Virus record (IMG/VR): IMGVR_UViG_3300030118_005341
Span: 1-22,599 of that record
DNA: 22,599 nt
Direction: 5' to 3' (one strand)
Source of the DNA: a virus
The position numbers and the translations under genes were made by a program. The notes beneath the pieces are model-generated. The model saw only the letters and a program-made list of their open reading frames with translations, was not told where the DNA came from and did no database searches. Below are positions 15,416-20,558 of the stretch, one piece after another (the first letter of the stretch is position 1; each line of letters opens with the position of its first letter).

Positions 15416-16098
15416 TCAAACCTTATATTATAACAATGATGGAAAATGACTTGTCTTTACAGGCAGCGAAAAGGTGTATTAAATCTGCCTCAAAATTTGG
15501 ATACTATCCTGAAATATTCAATGCAATTACTCCTGAAAATATGCCAAGAGAAATCTTTGTAAAAGAAGATTTAAAGACAAGTCATTTTACAGTCAACTCT
15601 GTTTATTCAAGAATGGAACCTTCAATGTGCTGTTTCTTGTCACACAGAGAATTATGGAAAAAGTCCTTTCTTGATAACAAATCAATTATTGTTTTAGAGC
15701 ATGATGCGGTATTTAAAGACAAAATACCTAACAGCGCAATGATGCATAAATTTGTAAATCTCGGTAAACCAAGTTACGGTAAGTTTAGAAAACCCGTGGC
15801 TGGTGAAGGCATATACAATCTCTTTTCAAAAGAATCTGGTTATCTTCCAGGTACTCACGCTTATATGGTAACACCTGAAGCAGCAAAAGAATTACTACAA
15901 AAAGCAAAAACACATCCAGCTCCTGCAGATTTATTTTTAAACAGAGATTTCTTTCCGTGGATCATGGAAGCTTATCCATGGCCTATCGAAGCTGATGATC
16001 GATTTACTACAATACAAAAGATTGAAGGTTCAGTCGCAAAACATTCTTTTAACAGAGAATATATAATTGAAAATGTAGAGCGAAAATGGAAAAGATAA
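15412..16098 (+). CDS. GT25-like glycosyltransferase (cassette gene 14)
   Basis: This 228-residue protein has CCFLSHRELW (73-82), IIVLEHDAV with EHD at 96-98, and LPGTHAYMVTPEAAKELL (145-162). The order matches 14729 and 9547. A block ADLFLNRDFF follows at the place of WPNDSLMCKQFF in its neighbour. The two tandem genes have equal length but clearly different sequences, so the duplication is old or they were gathered separately. It ends with a basic tail overlapping the next gene by 13 bases. Confidence 0.78.
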   Translation: MIKPYIITMMENDLSLQAAKRCIKSASKFGYYPEIFNAITPENMPREIFVKEDLKTSHFTVNSVYSRMEPSMCCFLSHRELWKKSFLDNKSIIVLEHDAVFKDKIPNSAMMHKFVNLGKPSYGKFRKPVAGEGIYNLFSKESGYLPGTHAYMVTPEAAKELLQKAKTHPAPADLFLNRDFFPWIMEAYPWPIEADDRFTTIQKIEGSVAKHSFNREYIIENVERKWKR

Positions 16099-16754
16099 AA
16101 CTAAATTATGAAAACTGTGTAATTACTGGATTTGATAGTAAAGCAGAATGGATGTTTGAATGGTGGGTACATAATATGCGTGTTCATTCTCCGCGTACTA
16201 AAGTTCTCGTCTGCGATTTTGGTATGTCAGAAGAAATGAAAAACCGTGTCATCGGTCCCGTCATGGATTTAACAGGAACGCCAGATAAAGGGTGGTTCAA
16301 TAAACCCATTGCGATGATTAATTCACCCGCAAAGAAAACAATATGGATAGATATTGACTGTGAAATCAAAGCAAGTGTTGAACCTTTATTTAAACTACTT
16401 GAACCAAATAAACTTGCTATGGTTGAAGATAAGCCATGGACTAAGAGAAGAGGCGAACTTTGGCATAATTCAGGAGTTGTTGGGTTTATTGGCAAACCTA
16501 ACATTTTACATCAATGGTGTAATGCAATACGCCAAAATCCTGAAGTTGGAGATCAGGAAGTTTTACACAGTATACTGAATCCTATTACAAAGATGACATA
16601 CATCAAAGATTTGCCTTTTGAGTGGAATGTAATGAGACTTGCGACAGATCATGATGATTATAACGGACCCATAAAAATTCAACACCATACTGGAGAAAAA
16701 GGTAAAGATAAAATTAGAGGTCTAATGGAAATACGGAGAGTGATTAATGGCTAA
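16086..16754 (+). CDS. putative GT-A glycosyltransferase (cassette gene 15)
   Basis: The 222-residue protein has a DID motif (89-91) in TIWIDIDCEI, a WHNSGVVGF block (126-134) in place of the NGG block, VGDQEVLHSIL (154-164) in place of TDQ, and LPFEWN (176-181) in place of DWKWN. It thus keeps the GT8-like order but in its own version. Near the end, IQHHTGEKGKDKI could supply the His metal ligand and a basic phosphate-binding loop. The start lies inside the end of the GT25 gene. Confidence 0.75.
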   Translation: MEKIKLNYENCVITGFDSKAEWMFEWWVHNMRVHSPRTKVLVCDFGMSEEMKNRVIGPVMDLTGTPDKGWFNKPIAMINSPAKKTIWIDIDCEIKASVEPLFKLLEPNKLAMVEDKPWTKRRGELWHNSGVVGFIGKPNILHQWCNAIRQNPEVGDQEVLHSILNPITKMTYIKDLPFEWNVMRLATDHDDYNGPIKIQHHTGEKGKDKIRGLMEIRRVING

Positions 16755-17352
16755 GGCAGTACACGTTATTGGCAACGGTGACACAGCTTTATTTTATCAG
16801 AAAGAACCAAGAAAAGGACTGAAGTTATGCTGCAATGTACCACCCTTTGAAATATACGACATGTATGCGACATGCATAGTTGACTATAAGATGATGTCTG
16901 TTATAGATGCAGGACAAGCTTTACCGCCTGGAGAATGGATTTGTGGTGTAAGACCAAAACACTACTGCGAAACCCATCCACGATTTCACATGCGTATCGC
17001 AAATCGTATCAAAGAATTTTACACAAAACTACCAAAGTATGCCGCTAATTATACTGATTTTAATTGTGGTCATTTTGCCGCTTACTATGCTGCTGAAAAA
17101 TTAAAGGCTGAAAGAATACATCTATGGGGATTTGATTCAATATTCGATTTCAATCTACGTAGCTACACAGATCTTGTTATCAATTCAGATCGTGGTAACA
17201 TGAACAATAATAGACTGACTACAAACTGGCGGCCATTATGGAAAGGTATGTTTTACGATTTCAAAAATATAGAATGGGTATTACATCACATGCATGATAA
17301 GATAAAATTTAACGTGCCAGACAATGTAAAAATTATTGTTGAAACAAAATAA
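16747..17352 (+). CDS. conserved cassette protein, possibly DUF115/MAF-like
   Basis: The 201-residue protein begins AKAVHVIGNGDTALFY, a Rossmann-like strand and loop, followed by LCCNVPPFEIYDMYATCIVDYKMM (given here only in part: LCCNVPPF and VDYKMM), NYTDFNCGHFAAYYAAEKL and IHLWGFDSIFDFNLRSYTD. The GNG loop, the VD block and the late (W/G)GFD block recall the DUF115/MAF_flag10 family, which includes sialyltransferase-like and flagellin-modifying proteins. This link is tentative. I recall close relatives in marine phages. GGAGAG lies seven bases before the start. It closes the cassette, with the promoter at 17357 starting four bases after its stop. Confidence 0.65.
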   Translation: MAKAVHVIGNGDTALFYQKEPRKGLKLCCNVPPFEIYDMYATCIVDYKMMSVIDAGQALPPGEWICGVRPKHYCETHPRFHMRIANRIKEFYTKLPKYAANYTDFNCGHFAAYYAAEKLKAERIHLWGFDSIFDFNLRSYTDLVINSDRGNMNNNRLTTNWRPLWKGMFYDFKNIEWVLHHMHDKIKFNVPDNVKIIVETK

Positions 17353-17356
17353 AACG

Positions 17357-17385
17357 TTTACATTTATCTGAAAGTATGATATAAT
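17357..17385 (+). promoter_or_regulatory. sigma70-like promoter giving a probable leaderless transcript
   Basis: TTTACA at 17357-17362, 17 bases, TATAAT at 17380-17385, preceded by AAAACG. The spacer contains CTGAAAGTATGA and differs from that of the promoter at 18014 in one base. The ATG of the next gene begins at 17392, only six bases after the -10, which is where transcription should start. Confidence 0.82.
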
Positions 17386-17391
17386 AGATCT

Positions 17392-17820
17392 ATGATAAAT
17401 TTTAGTATATCAGGCGGCAGTCGCAAAGAAATGAATTTAGTACACGATGCATTTTATTTTGCCTTAAAAGAACTTATGCCTCGTAAAAGAAATCTTCTGA
17501 TAGATTTTAAAATTGCTGATATACCTGGCGACGCGGATGCGTATCACTGTTGTATTGATAAAGGCGAACATGAGATCGAGATACAAAAAGGCCTGATCGA
17601 AGAAGACTTCGTTTCTGCAATCTTTCATGAAATGGTACATGTAAGACAGCATGAACGTGGTATATTGAAAGACCACGGTATTCGTAAAGCTTGGAAAGGC
17701 GAAGAGTACGTTGGCATATACGATACAACTGAAACATATATGAACTTACCATGGGAAGAAGAAGCTTATCGCTTACAAGAGGAGATGTATACAAAATGGA
17801 TCCAGACATCGACATCATGA
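17392..17820 (+). CDS. putative zinc metallopeptidase, HExxH type
   Basis: The 142-residue protein contains FHEMVHVRQHE with HExxH at 79-83, and LPWEEEAYRLQEEM, where Glu123 or Glu124 would be the third zinc ligand. The spacing (HExxH, then W...Y, then PWE.EA some 35-40 residues later) is that of a small gluzincin-like family I know from T4-like phages; targets are unknown. The N-terminus MINFSISGGSRKEMNLV seems complete. There is no room for a ribosome binding site in a transcript from the promoter at 17357, so the mRNA may be leaderless; Met14 is a fallback start. It overlaps the next gene by 25 bases. Confidence 0.75.
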   Translation: MINFSISGGSRKEMNLVHDAFYFALKELMPRKRNLLIDFKIADIPGDADAYHCCIDKGEHEIEIQKGLIEEDFVSAIFHEMVHVRQHERGILKDHGIRKAWKGEEYVGIYDTTETYMNLPWEEEAYRLQEEMYTKWIQTSTS

Positions 17821-17975
17821 AACGCCAAATGGCTGAAGAAGTAAAAGAAAAATATACTCTTTATGAAAAAATACGGATACTTAACGAAAGAGTAGATGAT
17901 CTTCAACGTCGCAATGCTATACTCGAACGAAGGTGTAACGAGTTGACCGCAAAAGTAAATATACCATCTTATTAA
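17796..17975 (+). CDS. small coiled-coil protein
   Basis: From ATG 17796 (GAGGAG lies 11 bases upstream; an in-frame start at 17751 would overlap more) the product has 59 residues. Residues from about 10 to 52 form an almost unbroken helix with heptad pattern (MAEEVKEKYTLYEKI, ILNERVDDLQRRNAIL, CNELTAKV), so it probably makes a dimeric coiled coil. No family is recognised. It ends just before an A-rich stretch that leads to the promoter at 18014. Confidence 0.65.
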   Translation: MDPDIDIMKRQMAEEVKEKYTLYEKIRILNERVDDLQRRNAILERRCNELTAKVNIPSY

Positions 17976-17980
17976 AAAAA

Positions 17981-18004
17981 GTGAAAAAAATTCAAAAAAA
18001 GTGA
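17981..18004 (+). repeat. two A-tract GTGA repeats upstream of promoter
   Basis: AAAAAAAGTGAAAA occurs twice, with GTGA at 17981-17984 and 18001-18004, 20 bases apart. The second GTGA ends exactly nine bases before the -35 at 18014, the same distance as the palindromes at 4420 and 19606; with TCA at 17992 it forms a degenerate version of them. It may be a weaker binding site or an UP-like element. Confidence 0.45.
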
Positions 18005-18013
18005 AAATAATTG

Positions 18014-18042
18014 TTTACATTTACCTGAAAGTATGATATAAT
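18014..18042 (+). promoter_or_regulatory. sigma70-like promoter
   Basis: TTTACA at 18014-18019, 17 bases, TATAAT at 18037-18042, with CTGAAAGTATGA in the spacer. Preceded by A-rich repeats. Transcription should start near 18049; an AGAGGAG ribosome binding site follows at 18061-18067 before ATG 18074. Confidence 0.83.
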
Positions 18043-18073
18043 ATATAGAGAGATATTTTTAGAGGAGCAAAAA

Positions 18074-18232
18074 ATGAAAAAAGTTATCGATCATTTCAAA
18101 ATTACAACTTATTATTCAGATGGTGATGTTCACGAAACTATTCGCCATACTCGTGAAGGTCTTGCCGCTTGTATCAAAAACATTTGGAAAGACAAAAGTC
18201 TTGTTCGTTTTACCGTTGAGGAGGTTGTATAA
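18074..18232 (+). CDS. small hypothetical protein
   Basis: This 52-residue frame has a strong ribosome binding site (AGAGGAG, six bases before ATG) and lies first behind the promoter at 18014. The product (MKKVIDHFKITTYYSDGDVH, then ETIRHTREGLAACIKN, IWKDKSLVRFTVEEVV) looks like two beta strands, a helix and a final strand. Its stop overlaps the next start (TAATG). No family is recognised; promoter-proximal position suggests high expression. Confidence 0.75.
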   Translation: MKKVIDHFKITTYYSDGDVHETIRHTREGLAACIKNIWKDKSLVRFTVEEVV

Positions 18233-18519
18233 TGGAAAAAGCTTTACACGATTATATCATGGCACAGCGCAAAGAAGCTGAGGAGTATTCAAAGCAGCCA
18301 GGTTGCTGGATGGGTATGATGCCACATCCAGAAGAGTTTGTCTACTGGTCAAGTCGTGTTCCTTCTGGAACTCTTAAAGAGCTTCTTCGTGTTGAGTTGG
18401 AAGAGTCGGCATATTACATCACTGCCGATCGTTGGAGCAAATCGGCTGCTCGTTCTCTTGATTTCCATAACTGGACCGATGAGAAACTCGAAGCTCATAT
18501 AGAAAGGATGAGCAAGTAA
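18232..18519 (+). CDS. hypothetical protein
   Basis: The 95-residue product is acidic and helical, with a Trp-, Met- and Pro-rich middle (QPGCWMGMMPHPEEFVYWSS) and amphipathic helices on both sides. GAGGAGG precedes the start at good distance, and both ends overlap neighbours as TAATG, so translation is coupled. I do not recognise it. Its codons are visibly richer in G and C than those of the glycan cassette. Confidence 0.7.
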   Translation: MEKALHDYIMAQRKEAEEYSKQPGCWMGMMPHPEEFVYWSSRVPSGTLKELLRVELEESAYYITADRWSKSAARSLDFHNWTDEKLEAHIERMSK

Positions 18520-18740
18520 TGTTACCGTTCGGTCGTCTATTGCATACCTATCAAGGGTGGTCTTATCGTGTAGAGGACGATCAAGACCCATATGATGGAA
18601 CGGTAAAAAAGACTCATTGTATGGTAGATCCAAAAGGTGTGCATCATTGGGAGTTTGATGAATTATGTAGTCCATACGAAATCGCGTCAGATAAAATGAT
18701 AGAAGATTTTGTGGCCTACAAGAGTTTCCAGCGGGGTTGA
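18519..18740 (+). CDS. hypothetical protein
   Basis: This 73-residue product (LPFGRLLHTYQGWSYRVEDD, HCMVDPKGVHHWEFDELC, SDKMIEDFVAYKSF) is rich in His, Trp and acidic residues, with two Cys that could bind metal together with the His pair; no known motif is complete. AAGGA lies about nine bases before the start. The last five codons lie in the 5' arm of a nine-base-pair inverted repeat (18726-18734 with 18767-18775), so the end of this gene is probably part of an RNA structure. Confidence 0.65.
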   Translation: MLPFGRLLHTYQGWSYRVEDDQDPYDGTVKKTHCMVDPKGVHHWEFDELCSPYEIASDKMIEDFVAYKSFQRG

Positions 18741-18977
18741 GCAACTTAGCTCCTCTCTCAGCTCCTCCGCTGGAATCCTATAGTCGAGTGAGTATAAACA
18801 CGGTTAAGCCTGTTAACGACTATAAATAAAGATACAGGTGGGATAAGGGCAATCCCTCAGTAGAAACCCTTACAACAATGGAGATCGCACCCAGCATTTA
18901 TATACTGGCTCTGCTAAATTTTCAAAGGGTGATGCCTCAATCCATCCGCGGTGGTCAACGGTTAGCCACCAACTAAC
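18726..18977 (+). ncRNA. candidate structured RNA or long leader, no coding capacity
   Basis: From 18741 to 18989 I see no credible gene: all frames are broken by stops. The stretch is richer in G+C than most of the window (112 of 240 bases at 18721-18960 by hand count) and full of pairing segments: 18726-18734 with 18767-18775 (nine pairs), 18779-18786 with 18817-18824 (eight pairs, TATAGTCG/CGACTATA), 18840-18844 with 18852-18856, whose loop 18845-18849 can pair with 18867-18871 to make an H-type pseudoknot, 18888-18892 with 18927-18931, and two mutually exclusive hairpins just before the next ribosome binding site: 18950-18955 with 18965-18970, or 18961-18965 with 18973-18977. It may be a separate small RNA or the leader of the gene at 18990. 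No known RNA class is recognised. Confidence 0.45.
18821..18828 (+). promoter_or_regulatory. possible T4-type late promoter TATAAATA
   Basis: TATAAATA is the complete late promoter consensus of T4. Here it lies outside genes, so that a transcript would begin near 18835, just before the possible pseudoknot, and run into the gene at 18990. Two other copies (635 and 5581) lie inside genes, so chance occurrence is quite likely in AT-rich DNA. Confidence 0.25.
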
Positions 18978-18989
18978 TTAGGAGTTAAA

Positions 18990-19202
18990 ATGTTAGAAGG
19001 TACTTTAGTATTCATGTGGCTGTTCAGTTTAGCAGAACGTGAATTTCTCGACGAAAAATTAAAGTGGAACGCAAAAGGTTACAATTATTGGAATCAAATC
19101 GAGTGTCGTGCTCCAGATCCTAATGCAAAGTCGATTGTAATCACAACACCGATAGGAAACGAATACGTATGCTTCAAACAAATGAACGTGAAACTTCAAT
19201 AA
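18990..19202 (+). CDS. small hypothetical protein downstream of the structured region
   Basis: The 70-residue product begins MLEGTLVFMWLFSLAEREF, a short hydrophobic segment that could enter the membrane only once and weakly, then DEKLKWNAKGYNYWNQIECR and a beta-rich end KSIVITTPIGNEYVCFKQM with two Cys. TAGGAG lies six bases before the ATG. The long structured leader upstream, with alternative hairpins ending next to the ribosome binding site, suggests post-transcriptional control. No family is recognised. Confidence 0.65.
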   Translation: MLEGTLVFMWLFSLAEREFLDEKLKWNAKGYNYWNQIECRAPDPNAKSIVITTPIGNEYVCFKQMNVKLQ

Positions 19203-19345
19203 AGTTTTATGACTTTATAATTATATCACCCTTTGCTTGGATTATAAGCCAATCAGTCTTACATGGTAATCCATTTTGGCTTATGATTGGCTATGTCTTT
19301 TTTCTACAGTATGCATATAAAAGGAGAGAGTACGTAAATGGATGA
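19169..19345 (+). CDS. possible small membrane protein
   Basis: This 58-residue frame fills the gap between two surer genes, overlapping the one before by 34 bases and the next by eight. The product has two hydrophobic segments (FYDFIIISPFAWIISQSV, then FWLMIGYVFFLQYAY), a short turn SVLHGNPF, and a basic end YKRREYVNG, which fits two membrane helices with both ends in the cytoplasm. The ribosome binding site is weak (AGGAAA about ten bases away). Against it stands a nine-base-pair inverted repeat at 19244-19284 inside the frame, which could mean that the stretch acts as RNA instead. Confidence 0.5.
   Translation: MLQTNERETSIKFYDFIIISPFAWIISQSVLHGNPFWLMIGYVFFLQYAYKRREYVNG
19244..19284 (+). 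repeat. nested inverted repeat
   Basis: ATAAGCCAA (19244-19252) pairs perfectly with TTGGCTTAT (19276-19284); inside it ATGG (19263-19266) pairs with CCAT (19271-19274). No T-run follows. It lies in the possible small membrane gene, upstream of the gene at 19338. Confidence 0.5.
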
Positions 19346-19601
19346 TTTAGATTTCGATTTTGGTTTTACCGCTGTCGATGAGACAGAACTTAAAGCCGTA
19401 AAACAAGCAAAAGATACAGTTGAGAAATTAGATACTGGTCTCAACGTCACTCAAGATAAGCTTGATAAGTTGTACAATGCAATTCAACCGCTGTTAACAA
19501 ACCTAAAAAAGAACCCTGAAAAAGAATATATTTTATGGCCTAATCGTATTGAGAAGGTTGATCAGTTTGAAGATATGCTGAGAAAGATTTATAATTCATA
19601 A
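19338..19601 (+). CDS. conserved marine T4-like phage protein (DFDFGF...YILWPNR family)
   Basis: This 87-residue acidic protein starts MDDLDFDFGFTAVDETELK, continues with a long helical middle (TVEKLDTGLNVTQDKLDKLY, NAIQPLLTNLKK) and ends with NPEKEYILWPNRIEKVDQF. I know this arrangement (FDFGFT near the start, LDKLY..I.PLL..L..NP.K.YI.WP.R...I..F at the end) as a frequent small protein of T4-like marine phages; its function is unknown to me. AAGGAG lies at good distance before the ATG. It is followed by the palindrome and promoter at 19606-19656. Confidence 0.78.
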   Translation: MDDLDFDFGFTAVDETELKAVKQAKDTVEKLDTGLNVTQDKLDKLYNAIQPLLTNLKKNPEKEYILWPNRIEKVDQFEDMLRKIYNS

Positions 19602-19605
19602 AAAA

Positions 19606-19618
19606 TCACTTAAAGTGA
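19606..19618 (+). promoter_or_regulatory. palindrome TCACTTAAAGTGA upstream of promoter, candidate operator
   Basis: A 13-base inverted repeat differing by one base from the one at 4420 and, like it, ending exactly nine bases before the -35 (19628). Preceded by six A. There is no T-run after it on the + strand. Same sequence and same phase at two promoters argue for a protein-binding site. Confidence 0.5.
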
Positions 19619-19627
19619 AATTAAACG

Positions 19628-19656
19628 TTTACATTATGCTGAAAATAGTTTATAAT
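19628..19656 (+). promoter_or_regulatory. sigma70-like promoter
   Basis: TTTACA at 19628-19633, 17 bases, TATAAT at 19651-19656, preceded by AAACG, with CTGAAAATAGTT in the spacer. The 37 bases from the -35 on (19628-19664) match those of the promoter at 21815 in 35 positions. GAGGAG lies before ATG 19687. Confidence 0.83.
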
Positions 19657-19686
19657 AGATTAGGTGTTAATTTTGAGGAGCATACT

Positions 19687-19956
19687 ATGGCACAAATGAA
19701 TATCACAAAAGACATGACAACTAAACAACGTTTAGCTGTTCTTCGTCGTCACTCTAAAAAATTCAATAAAAAGCTACAACGTAATCAACGTGTACGTAGG
19801 ACTGAAACAGAGTCTTATTTACCGTACGGCTATCCTGCATCGAAAGGTTATGATGATGTCAATATTAATGCGTGGACTGATGCTCCGCAGTATGCGGAAA
19901 AATATTATGGTGATCGTATGCGCGATACCGTTAGCCATGATAACGATTGGAACTAA
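19687..19956 (+). CDS. small hypothetical basic protein
   Basis: I choose ATG 19687, six bases after GAGGAG; the longer frame from 19615 would run through the promoter. The 89-residue product has a very basic N-terminal half (TTKQRLAVLRRHSKKFNKKL, QRNQRVRRTETE), suggesting binding to nucleic acid, and an acidic, Tyr-rich end (YGYPASKGYDDVNINAWTDA, AEKYYGDRMRDTVSHDNDW). No family is recognised. Its C-terminal part overlaps the start of the next gene. Confidence 0.7.
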   Translation: MAQMNITKDMTTKQRLAVLRRHSKKFNKKLQRNQRVRRTETESYLPYGYPASKGYDDVNINAWTDAPQYAEKYYGDRMRDTVSHDNDWN

Positions 19957-20206
19957 AGCAGAACTTGGTCAAGAATGCCGATACGAACGTATTATCGATG
20001 TTGACAAACACGGTAATACAAAAGGCAGACAGACATATCACTGCAAAACAGCTCCAAGAGAAGTTGTAACGAAAACAGAATATGTGAAAGTGAGAACGTG
20101 CATGTCAAAACTTCTATTTGGTTTCGATTGCGAAGAGTATACACCAGAAGGCGATCAAGCCGCTAGTGTATTAGAAGCTGCACTGAGTTTAGGGTTGATA
20201 AGATGA
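19892..20206 (+). CDS. hypothetical secreted protein
   Basis: I choose ATG 19892 because it gives MRKNIMVIVCAIPLAMITIG, an ideal signal peptide with basic start and hydrophobic core, probably cut after TKA; the total is 104 residues. ATG 19907 and 19937 are alternatives. The rest has four Cys (QECRYERI, TYHCKTAP, VRTCMSKL, FDCEEYTP) that could form two disulphides in the periplasm, and an Ala/Leu-rich end. The start lies 65 bases inside the preceding gene, without a clear ribosome binding site, so the exact start is uncertain. It begins a run of four exported proteins. Confidence 0.6.
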   Translation: MRKNIMVIVCAIPLAMITIGTKAELGQECRYERIIDVDKHGNTKGRQTYHCKTAPREVVTKTEYVKVRTCMSKLLFGFDCEEYTPEGDQAASVLEAALSLGLIR

Positions 20207-20328
20207 TTAAGTTATTAGTTGGATTTATTTTAGGTGTTTGCACTATAGTGTTTTTTCCAGATGCACTATCGTGGTTTGTTGATTCTGGAATACGTGATAC
20301 AATGATTGAAAGATTGGAGACATTATGA
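20203..20328 (+). CDS. tiny single-helix membrane protein
   Basis: This 41-residue frame overlaps both neighbours as ATGA, exactly filling the space. The product starts MIKLLVGFILGVCTIVFFPD, a clear membrane helix with one Lys on the cytoplasmic side, followed by ALSWFVDSGIRDTMIERLE, probably an amphipathic helix outside. I recall similar tiny proteins (MK..LGF.LGV....) in cyanophages, of unknown role. Length is very small, but the joined start and stop make it convincing. Confidence 0.7.
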   Translation: MIKLLVGFILGVCTIVFFPDALSWFVDSGIRDTMIERLETL

Positions 20329-20558
20329 GAAATATCATTTTAGCAACAGCTGTCGTGTTTGCCTTATCAGGTACTGCACAAGCAAATGTAATTATTAATG
20401 AGTACGTGGATATGAAACGTGACTTTGAAGAAAGCATGCAACACAGTCGAGATCAGCTTGAACGCAATAAAGAACAGATTCGCGGCTTGTTTCTAAGAAT
20501 CAAAGGTATTGTTACCACCACTACAGAAAAATTAAATGAGTTGAATAATGGACAATAA
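20325..20558 (+). CDS. small exported coiled-coil protein
   Basis: The 77-residue product has a signal peptide or anchor (MRNIILATAVVFALSGTAQA, likely cut after AQA) and then one long charged helix (EYVDMKRDFEESMQHSRDQL, ERNKEQIRGLFLRIKG) ending in TTTTEKLNELNNG. It should act in the periplasm. The topology, an N-terminal hydrophobic segment with periplasmic coiled coil directly before a lipoprotein gene, recalls phage spanin pairs, but a clean cleavage site argues against an inner-membrane spanin. Overlaps of four and eleven bases join it to both neighbours. Confidence 0.7.
   Translation: MRNIILATAVVFALSGTAQANVIINEYVDMKRDFEESMQHSRDQLERNKEQIRGLFLRIKGIVTTTTEKLNELNNGQ

Noticed and set aside
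18779-18872. Group I intron core
   Set aside because: ACGACTATA and AAGATA recall the R and S segments of group I introns, but the order and the partner of GACTA are wrong, there is no P3-P8 layout, and the flanking genes are not interrupted.
18878-18976. Open frame of 32 codons from ATG 18878
   Set aside because: No ribosome binding site precedes it, the product resembles no family I can name with certainty, and it lies across several paired segments; the RNA reading explains the region better. A search for conserved copies would decide.
18741-18989. tRNA or tmRNA in the gene-free stretch
   Set aside because: No cloverleaf, no GTTCRA T-loop and no CCA-type acceptor pairing could be found on either strand.
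19615-19686. Longer start (GTG 19615) of the gene at 19687
   Set aside because: The extension would translate through the -35, spacer and -10 of the promoter at 19628; the GAGGAG site before ATG 19687 fits better.
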